64,000 nt of DNA from Sporothrix humicola (lineage: Eukaryota > Ascomycota > Sordariomycetes > Ophiostomatales > Ophiostomataceae), in assembly GCA_021396245.1 (NCBI GenBank), contig WNYE01000137.1, positions 1 through 64,000 on the forward strand. Reading direction: 5' to 3'. Under the pieces are notes generated by a model that made no database searches, was not told the origin of the DNA, and saw only the letters and a program-made list of their open reading frames with translations. Shown here one piece after another: positions 10,363 to 20,156 of this stretch (the first letter of the stretch is position 1; each line of letters begins with the position of its first letter). A program made the translations under genes and the position numbers.

Positions 10363-11651
10363 TGTGGGAAGGGGAGTCGAGTTGGCGATGAGCTGAAATA
10401 TCGACAAGACTGGACAACAGAGCGAGCGTTACGTTTATATATTCGCGGCCGATGAACTCACACGGCAACTTCCAGCATTGCCTCGCCGAGTCGTCCGAAG
10501 GCAGCCGCAATAACAACAGCGTCATATACCATCATTTCCTATTTTGTCCTCGTTTGTTATATTTTTCCATTTTGTCTCCACGTTGAAGAAGAAGGAAATC
10601 CCATGTGCAACACCACGGACCCGGCAAAGCCCTGTTTCCCATCCCAAAATTTGGCTCGTGGGTAAAATAAGATTGTCGATCGCAGCGTAGATACGAGTAC
10701 GAGTGCCGTTCTTTGCCCTGTTAGCCTCGCTCTCGCTCTCGCTCGCGCTTAGCTGGGGTGTTCGCTGGGGTGCCTGTTGTTAGTGTCATTTTTAGCGCAT
10801 CCGGGCTCTAGCTCAGGGGCCACTCCGGCCGAGATGAAGAGATCTCGGCAGTGACAGGGCTCCACCAAATGCTTCGACGCCACGTTCCGCCACCGGCCGC
10901 GCCTTTTTCTGTTCTTCACAAGTCGAAACATGATTGCTTTGTGCCCTTGCCATTGTCTATTGAGACCGGAGTCTTATTGTTCTCCGGGAGTAACTGCAGA
11001 CTGCGTGAATTGATTCCATTGCCGTGATTGTCTGACCTAGTGGTATAAAATGAAGCGGATTGTATTGTGCAGTAGTAAGTGCAAATTAAATTGGACAGGG
11101 TAACGGTTTATGCACACTTTTGTTCCTGCATGCTTGTCGTTGGGACGGCTTGTTTATTTTATATCTTGCGTCTCCTTGCATGGCGGACTTAACCGATGGT
11201 CGGTGATTTTTACGGGGATAACTTCGGTGTTTGTTTACTTAGCTTCATCTGTAAATCAGGCAAACCCCATTCTGGAGAAGGGAGACGTACATGTAAACAT
11301 GATAAACACTGACATCAGACGAGGGGTACTTGCTGCACCTATTCTGACAGTTTCGAAATGGCCTCAAATCACCTAAGCACAATGATGTGCGATGATTCAC
11401 TGATTCCCCCGCCTTTTGAGGTCCCATGAGAGGTGGCGCTGAATCAGTGTATGGCCTCCAACCAACGGCACATCTCCACCAACTTACACGAGACGGATCC
11501 ACCATCACCGACATCTACAAGATACATAAGAATCGTTGTTTATATTTCAACAACAGCCTTGAAAACATTACCATTACGATCCGGTCAACGAATTCTTTCA
11601 AATTTTCAAAAAGTACACATCCATCTCAACAATACACCAAACTCCACCACA
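10363..11651. other. Divergent promoter region, oxidase / SDR
   Basis: 1.29 kb between two genes transcribed away from each other. It contains a short TCGCTC microsatellite near 10729-10750 and CA-rich sequence before the SDR start. No gene-like frame with motifs is present. A shared regulatory region is likely from the layout. Confidence 0.55.
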
Positions 11652-12449
11652 ATGGGCAGCAACTCTGACGTCCGGGTTGTCCCCTCTCAGGTGCAGGGCA
11701 AGGTCATTGCCATCACCGGCGCATCGTCGGGCATCGCCTATGCCACCGCGCACTATCTCGCAAAGCGCGGTGCGAAGCTGTCTCTTGCCGACATCAACGG
11801 TGAGCCGCTCGGCAAGATTGCGGCCGAGATCAAGGCAGAACACGACGTGGATGTCATCTACTCGCAGGTCGATGTCCGCAACGCGTCAGAAGTGCAGGCG
11901 TGGATCGACAAGACCGTGGACGAGTTTGGGCGCCTTGACGGCGCGGCCAATCTCGCGGGTGTCATTGGCAAGACCATTGGCAAAACCCCAGTGGCCGAGT
12001 GCGACGACGACGACTGGGAGCTGAACATAGCCGTGAACTTGACGGGCGTCATGCACTGTGTCCGGTCCCAGTTGAAGGCCATTTCCGACGGCGGCAGCAT
12101 TGTCAACGCCGCAAGCATTGCTGGCCAGACCGGTCGTCCATACGCAGCAGCATATGCCGTCAGCAAGCACGGCGTCGTGGGACTGACTCGATCTGCTGCA
12201 AAGGAGGTCGGCGTCCGTGGCGTGCGTGTCAACAGCGTTGCGCCCGGCCCAATCTCCACGCCGATGAACAAGGTAGCACAGGGCATTTCTTCGAGAAATC
12301 TCGGCAAGGAGTCGGAGGCATCTCGCATTGCTCTTGGTCGCTTTGGCGAGCCGGAAGAGGTCGCTGCTCTGGTGGCATTCCTCCTGGGCGACGAATCTCG
12401 GTTTATTACCGGCGCCACCTATAGCATTGACGGCGGTTGGTTCTGTTAG
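11652..12449 (+). CDS. Classical short-chain dehydrogenase/reductase
   Basis: Intronless, 265 residues. The frame extends upstream without an ATG that fits better; the ATG at 11652 follows a CACCACA context and gives a normal-length SDR. Motifs in order: cofactor loop TGASSGIAYA near residue 22, ADIN after strand 2 (Asp there favours NAD(H)), NLAG in place of NAAG, Ser in NAASIAG, and the catalytic Tyr/Lys in YAVSK. PGPIST and a C-terminal SIDGGW follow. The fold catalyses NAD(P)-dependent oxidation or reduction of an alcohol or ketone. It shares motifs and spacing with the broken SDR at 27794, for example AAN followed by DDDW, so the two are likely related copies. Probable tailoring enzyme of the subtelomeric cluster. 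Confidence 0.92.
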   Translation: MGSNSDVRVVPSQVQGKVIAITGASSGIAYATAHYLAKRGAKLSLADINGEPLGKIAAEIKAEHDVDVIYSQVDVRNASEVQAWIDKTVDEFGRLDGAANLAGVIGKTIGKTPVAECDDDDWELNIAVNLTGVMHCVRSQLKAISDGGSIVNAASIAGQTGRPYAAAYAVSKHGVVGLTRSAAKEVGVRGVRVNSVAPGPISTPMNKVAQGISSRNLGKESEASRIALGRFGEPEEVAALVAFLLGDESRFITGATYSIDGGWFC

Positions 12450-12857
12450 AGAGCTCCTCTTCCTCGTCATAAGATGAGTAGGCCGGAAAGTTCTCCGTAG
12501 ATAAATCCAAATATAGATATATAAAATAAACATGTTTACACCGTTTTCTAATTTCAATAAGTAAACATGATTTTTAAAGACGGAGGCCGTATATGCAACA
12601 TGTGGTACTGAGTCAGTTTGGCCGATGTCAATAAGCACATAATTTTGGAGTTGTGAAGGATGCTTGATAGTGCCTGGTAAATGCCTACTATGAGCAGTCT
12701 ACTGCAGGTGCCAAGGATTTCTATATAAACCACGCGGCCCCCGCAGTCCCATGAGGGAAGGCGTAGCCAGCATCTACACCCACATAACTAGATTGCATTC
12801 AATACGAGCCCAATCAATACAAGCCCCATAGTGCACCTCCTTCCACGCCACACAACC
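12450..12857. other. Intergenic
   Basis: About 400 bases between two same-strand genes. It holds an AT-rich 3' end near 12510-12560 and a probable promoter with TATATAA at about 12721. No other feature is seen. Confidence 0.55.
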
Positions 12858-14142
12858 ATGTTTTCGTTCCACGCACTTGTTCTCGGTTCGTCTGGCATCA
12901 CCGGATGGGCCATAGTCAACGAGCTTCTCACCGAGCACGACGATGCCCGCCAGTTTTCCAAGATCACGGCAGTCATGAACAGACCATTGCCTCGGACGAC
13001 ATCCCTGTGGCCCTCGAGTGACAAATTGTCGTCTGTGTCAGGTATCAATCTCCTCGGGGGCACACAGACCAGTCTCGAGCAAGTCCTGAAGGCTTCCATC
13101 AGCGACATCGAGACTGTCACACATGTATTTTTCAATAGTAAGTTCTGATGACAATCCTGTTTACTATCAACACCTTCCTAACTTTGTCACAGCGTACAAG
13201 TTTTCAACCGATTCCAACGAGCAATCCTCTGTGAATACCAAGATGCTTGAACGCTATGTTACTGCAACAGAGAACTTGTGCCCTTTGTTCAAATTCATCG
13301 TTCTTCCCACTAGTGGAAAGGTTTGTCAACAACACTGACTATTCTAAGACATGTCCGCAAATGATACTAATGATTGCCAGACGTACGGCTTCCACCTCTT
13401 GGAGTCATTTCCATTCCGTGACCAACTTCCGCTGCAGGAGACGCTGCCACGCATCCCCGAGCCCCATGCGTCCCAGTTGTTCTATTACTGGCAAGTTGAC
13501 AAGCTCAAGGCTCTGTCTGAAGGCAAATCGTGGACGTACTGTGAGATTCGGCCTGACATGGTCGTGGGGTTCGTACCAAACAACAACGCACATTGCCTGG
13601 CCCAAGTGCTTGCTGTGTACCTGTCCCTGGATCGCCATGTGCACGGTGACGGGTCGTCTAAAGCCTTTCCTGGCAACGACAAGTCCTGGAGCACCCAGTC
13701 GAATGACTCCTCGCAGGACATTGTGGCTCGGTTCAGCATATTTGTATCACTTCACCCCGATGCGGCCGGTAGAGGCCGTGCTTTCAATGTGGCGGACAGG
13801 AGCGCGCCATCGTCATGGTCGGTGAAATGGCCCATCATCTGCTCCTATTTCGGACTGAACGTGACCGAACCAGCGGCTGGCAGCATTTCACCCGGTCAGT
13901 TTATGACGGAAAACAAACATATATGGGATGCGTTAGCCCAGGAGCACAATCTTCGCTCTGGAGTCCTGGAGAACGAAAAGGCAAATGTCAACTTCCCAGA
14001 GTACATCATGTCACACTTTACGTTTGATCGAGTGATGTCGCTCGATGCCATGAGGGTGGCTGGGTTTAAGGAGGAGAGGGATGAGAAGACATCATGGTTC
14101 CTTGTTTTTGACAGTTTCAGGGCTGCAAAAATCATTCCATAG
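12858..14142 (+). CDS. PRISE-family NAD(P)H enone reductase-like
   Basis: Three exons: 12858-13137, 13193-13320, 13381-14142. The introns are 55 and 60 nt, with GTAAGT..CACAG and GTTTGT..GCCAG. The spliced product is 389 residues. An N-terminal nucleotide-binding loop, LGSSGITGWAI, is followed by THVFFN. The PRISE (progesterone 5-beta-reductase/iridoid synthase-like) active-site pair is present: Lys in SGKTYGFH and Tyr in FYYWQVDKL. Family members reduce activated C=C bonds of enones or cyclise their products. Both lysine and tyrosine motifs are intact, so the enzyme should be active. It sits just downstream of the SDR, in the same direction. A second member of the family is at 52771, but the two differ strongly in sequence. 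Confidence 0.87.
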
Positions 14143-14383
14143 AGGTCGCCAGTTCATTTTCCCGTAGAAAAATAGTGTTGTGACTCTGCGGTGACAATAA
14201 AATCAATCATTCCACAAAAATCGATTCATAATTCTCCAGTTCATTTCATACCATGATCTTCTCAACAAATACTTGTAGAAAATGCATAAACGGCTGTCGT
14301 AGTCTATTCATATGGCACATTACATTATTATATTTTCTCTCATTCACCTATCCAATCTATCTAATACACGAGCTTCTTCACAA

Positions 14384-15225
14384 CTACGCAAGCTTCGCTG
14401 ACAGGATTGTCTCGTCCACGTCTGGAATGGGATTCTTCAGCTGCACACCAACGATGTCGACAATCGTCCTGGCAATATCCGGCCTATTCAACAGTTCTTC
14501 CTTGGTCCCGCCCAGGTTAATGAACCCACGAATGTGCCAGCTCAACTACTTTGGCACGTCCATGGCCACGAACGATGCGAGCGAAATACGCGAGGTATCA
14601 AGTTCTGCCAGCACGGACCGCTCTGACTGGTACATGCCGTAGCAGTAGTTGACAATGAGCTTTCTCAGATCCGGCCAGTACGCATCCATGACCTTTGTGA
14701 AACGCTCCATGTCTTCGGCCCCGAAAACACGCTCCATGTACGCTTCTCCCCTCTACGTCATAACGTACGGGTTGGAGATTTTGTCGCGGACAATTACCCT
14801 GTCGATGGACTCCTCATCCGGTATAGCTTCAACCAAAGGATAGAACGAGTTGAGCAGACGCGGGTCACCAAAGACAAAGGCGCCGTTGATAAGAGACTCT
14901 GTAGATGTTAGCAATGTACAAGGAAAACTTTAAATATCACGGCCATTTCCACCCATACCTTTCATCCGACGAAGGATAAGCTGCCGGCTACTCGCATAAT
15001 CAGCAAAGGGTGCGATGGCTGCCCGACATACATGAGGGACAATATGCCCTGCGTTGGAGCCGGCAAAAACACAGGCATGTATTGTCAGCTTTGCCGTAAC
15101 GGGATCTCATGGTCAAAGAGAGGCTTCGTTTTACTAACTGCGATGGAGTACCAGATTGCATCTGGTTTGTCGTTTCCAGGACGGGCAGTCAGCTGTGCAA
15201 TGTAATCAATGGCTTGTTGCTCCAT
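14384..15225 (-). pseudogene. Carboxymuconolactone decarboxylase-like (AhpD-type) pseudogene
   Basis: Three exons can be traced: 15225-15139, 15088-14959, 14898-14384. Joined, they give a 243-codon frame of normal length. The first intron ends in AAG, an unusual acceptor. Exon 3 contains two in-frame TAG stops, at 14755-14753 (after PYVMT) and 14548-14546 (after VAMDVPK). Clear protein similarity continues past each stop, for example SWHIRGFINLGGT after the second. The general pattern, including FGAEDMERF and SWHIRGFINLG, is that of fungal carboxymuconolactone decarboxylase/AhpD-like proteins, so the family call is by pattern only. CAG (Gln) to TAG by a C-to-T change could explain both stops. 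A sequencing error would have to occur twice. The gene belongs by position to the surrounding tailoring cluster. Confidence 0.7.
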
Positions 15226-15620
15226 ATTGGTGATGTATGGTGGTTAATGATGCTAAATTCCAAATGGTGAATAGTTGCTCTCTTGACCAACTTGACCGAC
15301 ATAGAAATATATCCATTTTGAGAGATGATGTAAACAATGGGGTGGTCGTCCCAATGGCCAACTCCAATGCCTTGTGACATATGTCTGCACTGATTCATTC
15401 CATCAGAGATAGGGGGCGTTCATCAACGGCGTGTATGCGGCAAAATGTCTTTTTCAAAACAAAAATGAGGTCAGCACACCTTTGATGTACATTCCATTCT
15501 CCTGTTGAGTCTACTGTTACAAACATGAATTGCAATATCAAGTCACAGGATATGTTGATCAATCACCGCTTATTTTTGAACAGGCGTATGTGGTGCCATG
15601 CAATGTACGTGGCGATATTC
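15226..15620. other. Intergenic
   Basis: About 395 bases between the start of the pseudogene and the end of the bZIP gene, both on the minus strand. Moderately AT-rich, with no supported feature. Confidence 0.5.
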
Positions 15621-17121
15621 CTACGAGTTGAGGATGGCCCAGTATTGCCGGTCTATGGACAGTGTTTTGAACTGACGAATGTCTTCCTCGACGCCCTTTG
15701 CGACTTCGGGATACATTTGCCAGTATCGCCTCCCCACTGTCCAGTTTCCAAGATTACGGATGTGTTCTTCAAAGACGGGGTTGATCACAAACGCCGTCGA
15801 GTCAGCCTCCGCGTTGGCAGTATCTGGCATCAGAGTGTGTTCCTCGCTGTAGACCCAGTTTAGGTCAAACGATAAAAAGGCTGTTGTGTACTCGTCGAAT
15901 GTGATATCCTGGTGATGGACGAGGTATTCCCGTGCTCTTGGCCTGGCCAGAAATGACACCGTTAGATCTCCACACAACTCATTGGGTTGGGGACGGGCTA
16001 TTTGTGGATCTGGATTTGCGGGGTGCCCCACTGAACTCACCATTGTACACGGTCCATCCAAGCAGGATGGGGAATCTCAAGCTGTGCTGGGCACGGACGG
16101 AGCCATATTGGCATGTCGTCGAATGCTTCTTTTGTCTGGAAGACGAGCCACTGGGTGTGTTAGTTATGCGAGCAACTAGCTTGTGGGGAATAAAGGGCGT
16201 CCAAACAACATTTAGTATCTTGGTCAAGGCAAACAAACAAGCAACCTTCTTGGGAAGCGTTTGCATCTCGACGTAAGTTGCCAGCACATCCGATGCCACG
16301 TTTGTGATCAGTGTTTTGATTTTCTCCACCTCGGCATGGTAGTGTTCTTCCGTCTCGGCGCCCGAATTCAAAGCCCTTCGAAGTGTCGAAAGTCGCTGTC
16401 GGTGCGTGTCGATGAATGGCTGCATGATGCGGTCCGCTGGACATGTTGGTGGAAAGAGCGTTTGTGGGAAGTGGTCGTGGTTTTGGGACAGAGTCAGTGG
16501 CGGCCGTGAGACACTCCAGGAATCTCGTGATGTCTTAGATGGCGAGAACAAGGATGAATCACCGCACTCATCTGTCCGGGCTGACCACGTCTTGAGCACA
16601 GATGCACCAATGGTGATTTTGTTTCTCTTATTCCCGTGCTTCGTGTCATTCTCTTGTTTCTCGGCCCTGCTATCGTGGAGCCTCCTCGAGGCTATGGGCG
16701 AGCCGTGTGTGAGGCCATCTGCACCGTCATTGGGCGATGCTCCGGGAGACACTAGCGTCACGTAGTTTGGCGACTCATTGCTGCAGCGTGGGCTGTGGTG
16801 ATGTGGGCTGAGGTGAACTATCTCCGGCCGCGTCTGGGCTGGTTGGAGTGATGTGCGGGTTTCTGGGGTTAAAGAGGGCGGCTCTGGCTCGTGGCCGGCT
16901 TGATGAGGCGAGGGTTGTGATCGCTTGGCACTGGATTCGTTTTGTTCTGACGCTTGAACCAGCTGGGTCAGATGTGCCACTTGCTCTCTCAGTGTGATGA
17001 TTTCCCTCTTTTGGCGGTCCCGCATGGCCTGTTGTGACCGTCTGTCACGGATCCTCTTCAGAGTCAGCTTCCTCTCCGCTTTCGACGAGACTGCGTCCAC
17101 TTCGGGAACGCTCTGGTCCAT
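15621..17121 (-). CDS. bZIP transcription factor with DUF3425 domain
   Basis: Exons: 17121-16207, 16150-16041, 15942-15621. The introns are 56 nt (GTTTGG..CCCAG) and 98 nt (GTGAGT..GCCAG). Splicing restores the DUF3425 core: WLRPCPAQLEIPHPAW, then Trp-Pro-Arg-Ala-Arg, then VINPVFEEHIRNLGNW. The product is 448 residues. The basic region KRIRDRRSQQAMRDRQK is followed by a short leucine zipper (LREQVAHLTQLV). The middle 200 residues are Ser/Pro/His-rich and probably disordered. I chose the ATG at 17121, just before the bZIP; the frame also has an upstream ATG at 17271 that would add 50 residues. Such regulators are common beside fungal metabolite clusters. This one lies between the broken lactone-type gene and the broken P450, so it is a candidate local regulator. 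Confidence 0.85.
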
Positions 17122-17956
17122 GGCGGGTGGAGTGTGGAGAGTAACCGTGGTGTTGTGGATTGTTGTTGAATTGAAAGATAGAAAGTGATGATTCACCGCC
17201 TGTTCAAGGTCGTTTGCTGGGTTTTGGACGGTGCTTGGTGCGACTTCAGTCGAAAAAGAGAGCAGAATCATCGCTCTTTTTTATGGGCCTCCTATGTGCT
17301 CTTCCAGTGACCCCGCACTTCAAGGGGCTTGAAGGGGCCTGAACCTGCGCCAAGTTGGTGGCGCTACAGCGCGCTGATTCATTGTCTGGCAAGCTAATTT
17401 CCCCACACCCCCGCCAAGCTTTTCAGGGGTGTCAACAAAGAATTGGCAGGAGGTCAAGCAAGCCGGACAACGGAGTACGGCATCCGGAGTACGACGTACG
17501 TAGACCGAATCTGGGGTAGAAATGAATGCGGGAAGTCCAACATTTTGCATTATTTCTCTTCATCTGGGAAACTTTATTGGATTATGACCAGATTGGTATC
17601 TGTTTCGCGTGAGATATTTTGACGCCTATCAATGATGCTAATATATCCTAAACTGTGGCCAGTGTACGGTTAGCAGACTGTCCTGGGATTCAAAGAGATA
17701 TTTCAATCTGCGTCATGCCAATTTATCTCGTTTCTTTCAAGCTATCCTTTAATGGTTTGATTTTTTATTAATATTACTATTATTTATTATTTATTTTCGA
17801 GTTTTTTCTTACAAATGAATATAATTTTAATCTTTATCAGAAATAAATACAAACGCAAATCCTGACAATAAACAGAAAAAGGAAGTAGCAAAACAGACGA
17901 CTAGCGTATTTCAACTCAACCCACACCTTTCCCAACTCCGAAATCGACAGACTTCT
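17122..17956. other. Intergenic with AT-rich block
   Basis: About 835 bases. Positions 17122-17271 may be 5' leader or coding, depending on the bZIP start. Positions 17750-17880 are strongly AT-rich, consistent with the 3' end of the P450 transcript. Nothing else is supported. Confidence 0.55.
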
Positions 17957-19617
17957 TCATTCTTCATGACCAATCCTGGGAACAAGCTTCACAGTCATAT
18001 TATTCCAGTAAGCCACGCCCCCGGCAATCGTATACGTTCCCATATGCTCATCGTCCGTTGGACGTACATGGAATTGTCGAAGTAGCTGCAGAGGAGCTTT
18101 GTATATTTCCATCTGCGCAATGTCCTTGCCAAGACAGACTCTCGAGCCGAAGCCAAAGCCAAAGAAATACTTGAGCAATTTCTTGCAGTTCTCTGGGTCC
18201 ATCCAACGATCTGGGACAAACTCATCGGCGTCAGGGCCGTACATGTTCTTGTCTCTGTGGACAATGAACGGCGTCGCAACGACCTCGACGCCGGCTGGCG
18301 CGAGACGGCCGTCAAAGTCGATCCCCTGACCGGACACCAGGCGAGGGAACAGCGCAGGGGACGAGGGCCAGAGGCGCATGACCTCTCTCACGCAGGCGAC
18401 ATAGAATGGGCAGTGGGCAGCGACTTCTTCGTATGTCGGAGGCGTCGAGAGGTGTCCGTTGGCGTTGGCCGCGTCGATCTCCTCGAGTAGCCGGCTGTAG
18501 ATGTCAGGACGGGAAATGCACTGGTGCACCAGCCCCTGCATCACGGTCCCAGTGGTATCGGCCCCGGCTAGCAGCACGAGCAGGATCTCCGACTTGATGT
18601 ACTCAATATCGAGAGGCTGTCCGTCCGCGGTACGTGTTGTCAGAAATGTTTGGAGTAGATCTTGCCGTCCTTCGTTGCCTGCGGCCAAGTCCTTGAGTCG
18701 CCGGTCCAAGAGCCTGTCTCGAAGCTTGAGAAGAACCGCCAGTCCAGTGTTGCCTTTGGAGTTCCGCTCGAAATACTTGCGGACTAGCCATGTGCCTTTC
18801 ACCACTTTCAGGAAAGGATAGAGACGGTTTAGGATGGCCTTTTCGCGGAGACCGGCGTGCAGGTGTTTGATGATGTTGTATTGGTCGCGGCCGGCCTCGA
18901 TAAAGCCAATGGGCGCTCACCCGATCTCGCTGATGACGTCGTATGTAAGGAATCTGAACAGTTAAGAGTGTCAGCCGTAGTCTCGTAAAATATCGGTGGT
19001 AGGAAAGACCCACACTGTCCATGAGGTAAAGTCGACGGGTTGTCCCTTGTCCACAAACTCCATCTGGAGCCGGTCCAACCAACGCTGGAGCCGCACATTG
19101 ACGAGCGGCTCCATTTTCTTGACGCTTGTGTAGCTGTACGGCCCGGCCATGATCTTTCCCAGCTGGGCATGATGGCTGTGTTCGCGAGCAACGAGGATGT
19201 TCTCAACGGGCCCAAAGCTGGGCGTAATGTAGTAGTCGGACTTGTCGGCTCGTCGATTGTACATTTCCGGGAGCTTTGTCGAGTCCTGAACGAGGAGCAT
19301 AGTGGGGGAGATTCTAATGACGAGGCCTGATCTGTTAGCAAGTGAAATGATGAGATGAAGTAGGACACAACACAGAGTCTCGATGTTCACAAACCATATT
19401 TTGCATGGAGCTTCAGCTCAGTTTCCACCTCGACGCCCCAGTAGAATTGCAAAGAAAGCCATATCCTCGTGACACCGCCCCAGAACGGACCGGGAAAACC
19501 TGATAAGGGGTGAAAATAATGATAGTAGATGATTTGATAACAGAACTGGCCAAACAGAAGTGCCAATATAGTTCCAAGGATCTGGACAGTGTAGTTAAGG
19601 ACGGTCTGAATTTCCAT
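17957..19617 (-). pseudogene. Cytochrome P450 with internal stop
   Basis: Exons: 19617-19395, 19326-19014, 18953-17957. The introns are 68 nt (GTTTGT..ATCAG) and 60 nt (GTGGGT..TTCAG). Apart from one codon the joined frame encodes a complete P450 of about 500 residues. It has an N-terminal membrane anchor, a proline-rich hinge (PLSGFPGPFW), the I-helix oxygen motif AGADTTG, the ExxR motif EVMR and PDRW. The heme loop is FGFGSRVCLGK. After VISEIG the frame hits TGA (18919-18917) and resumes with APIGFIEAG. The usual family text here has Phe-Gly between Gly and Ala. Loss of three bases from GGGTTTGGAGCG would give exactly GGGTGAGCG. The TGA also creates a GTGAGC donor look-alike, but I find no acceptor that restores the frame. 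Without readthrough the product stops before the catalytic core. Confidence 0.82.
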
Positions 19618-20156
19618 GGTTGCGTTGGCGCTGTTATTAATGTGGCAATTTTGGTGGTGAAATGATGTGTAGAGTACAGGAACTGAAGTAAATAATAAAC
19701 GAAGTGGCGTCAAACAGTAAATATCAAGCCACTCATATATACATTAAGTACCATAAACACACAAGCTCCATCTTTCTACTCCAATTTACTGATGGCGTTG
19801 CTTATCTGAGTTCATCCTGATGCGGGGATACTTTTGGTCCTAGGACCAGAAAATTTTGAAAAAGTCGAGGTCTTAGGACCACATCTAGCAGGACGACGCC
19901 GACCCCACGTTTTCAATGTTCACTTGCATATGTGGATCTTATGGTGGATATCATGCCACAAACCTTGGCACTGATCATTGTGTCAGTGCAGTGCAATATC
20001 ACTGATACCGTAACGGATCCTCCTGGGTAGAAGAGGACGCTTTGAGCATTTGGAATGGCAATAACTGCCCCCAGACAAGATATACGTTGCCAGCCAGGGA
20101 TTCAGAGCTCGAAACTTGAATGGTTTTTCCATATTAAATTCGTTCACAAAATATAT
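19618..20156. other. Intergenic between P450 and GH95 genes
   Basis: About 540 bases containing the probable P450 promoter and the 3' flank of the fucosidase gene. It holds one copy of a dispersed 32-base repeat, listed separately. No gene is seen. Confidence 0.55.
19902..19933 (+). repeat. Dispersed 32-base repeat, copy 1
   Basis: Starts ACCCCACGTTTT and ends CTTGCATATGT. It matches 27423-27454 at 29 of 32 positions. A weaker match, AGGACC then CATC, precedes both copies, with about 16 extra bases in this one. It may be the remnant of a mobile element or a duplicated flank. Confidence 0.6.

Noticed and set aside
14740..14790. A short intron starting GTACGT that could remove the first TAG of the decarboxylase-like gene
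   Set aside because: It would be only about 36 bases with a weak acceptor, and the second TAG would remain.
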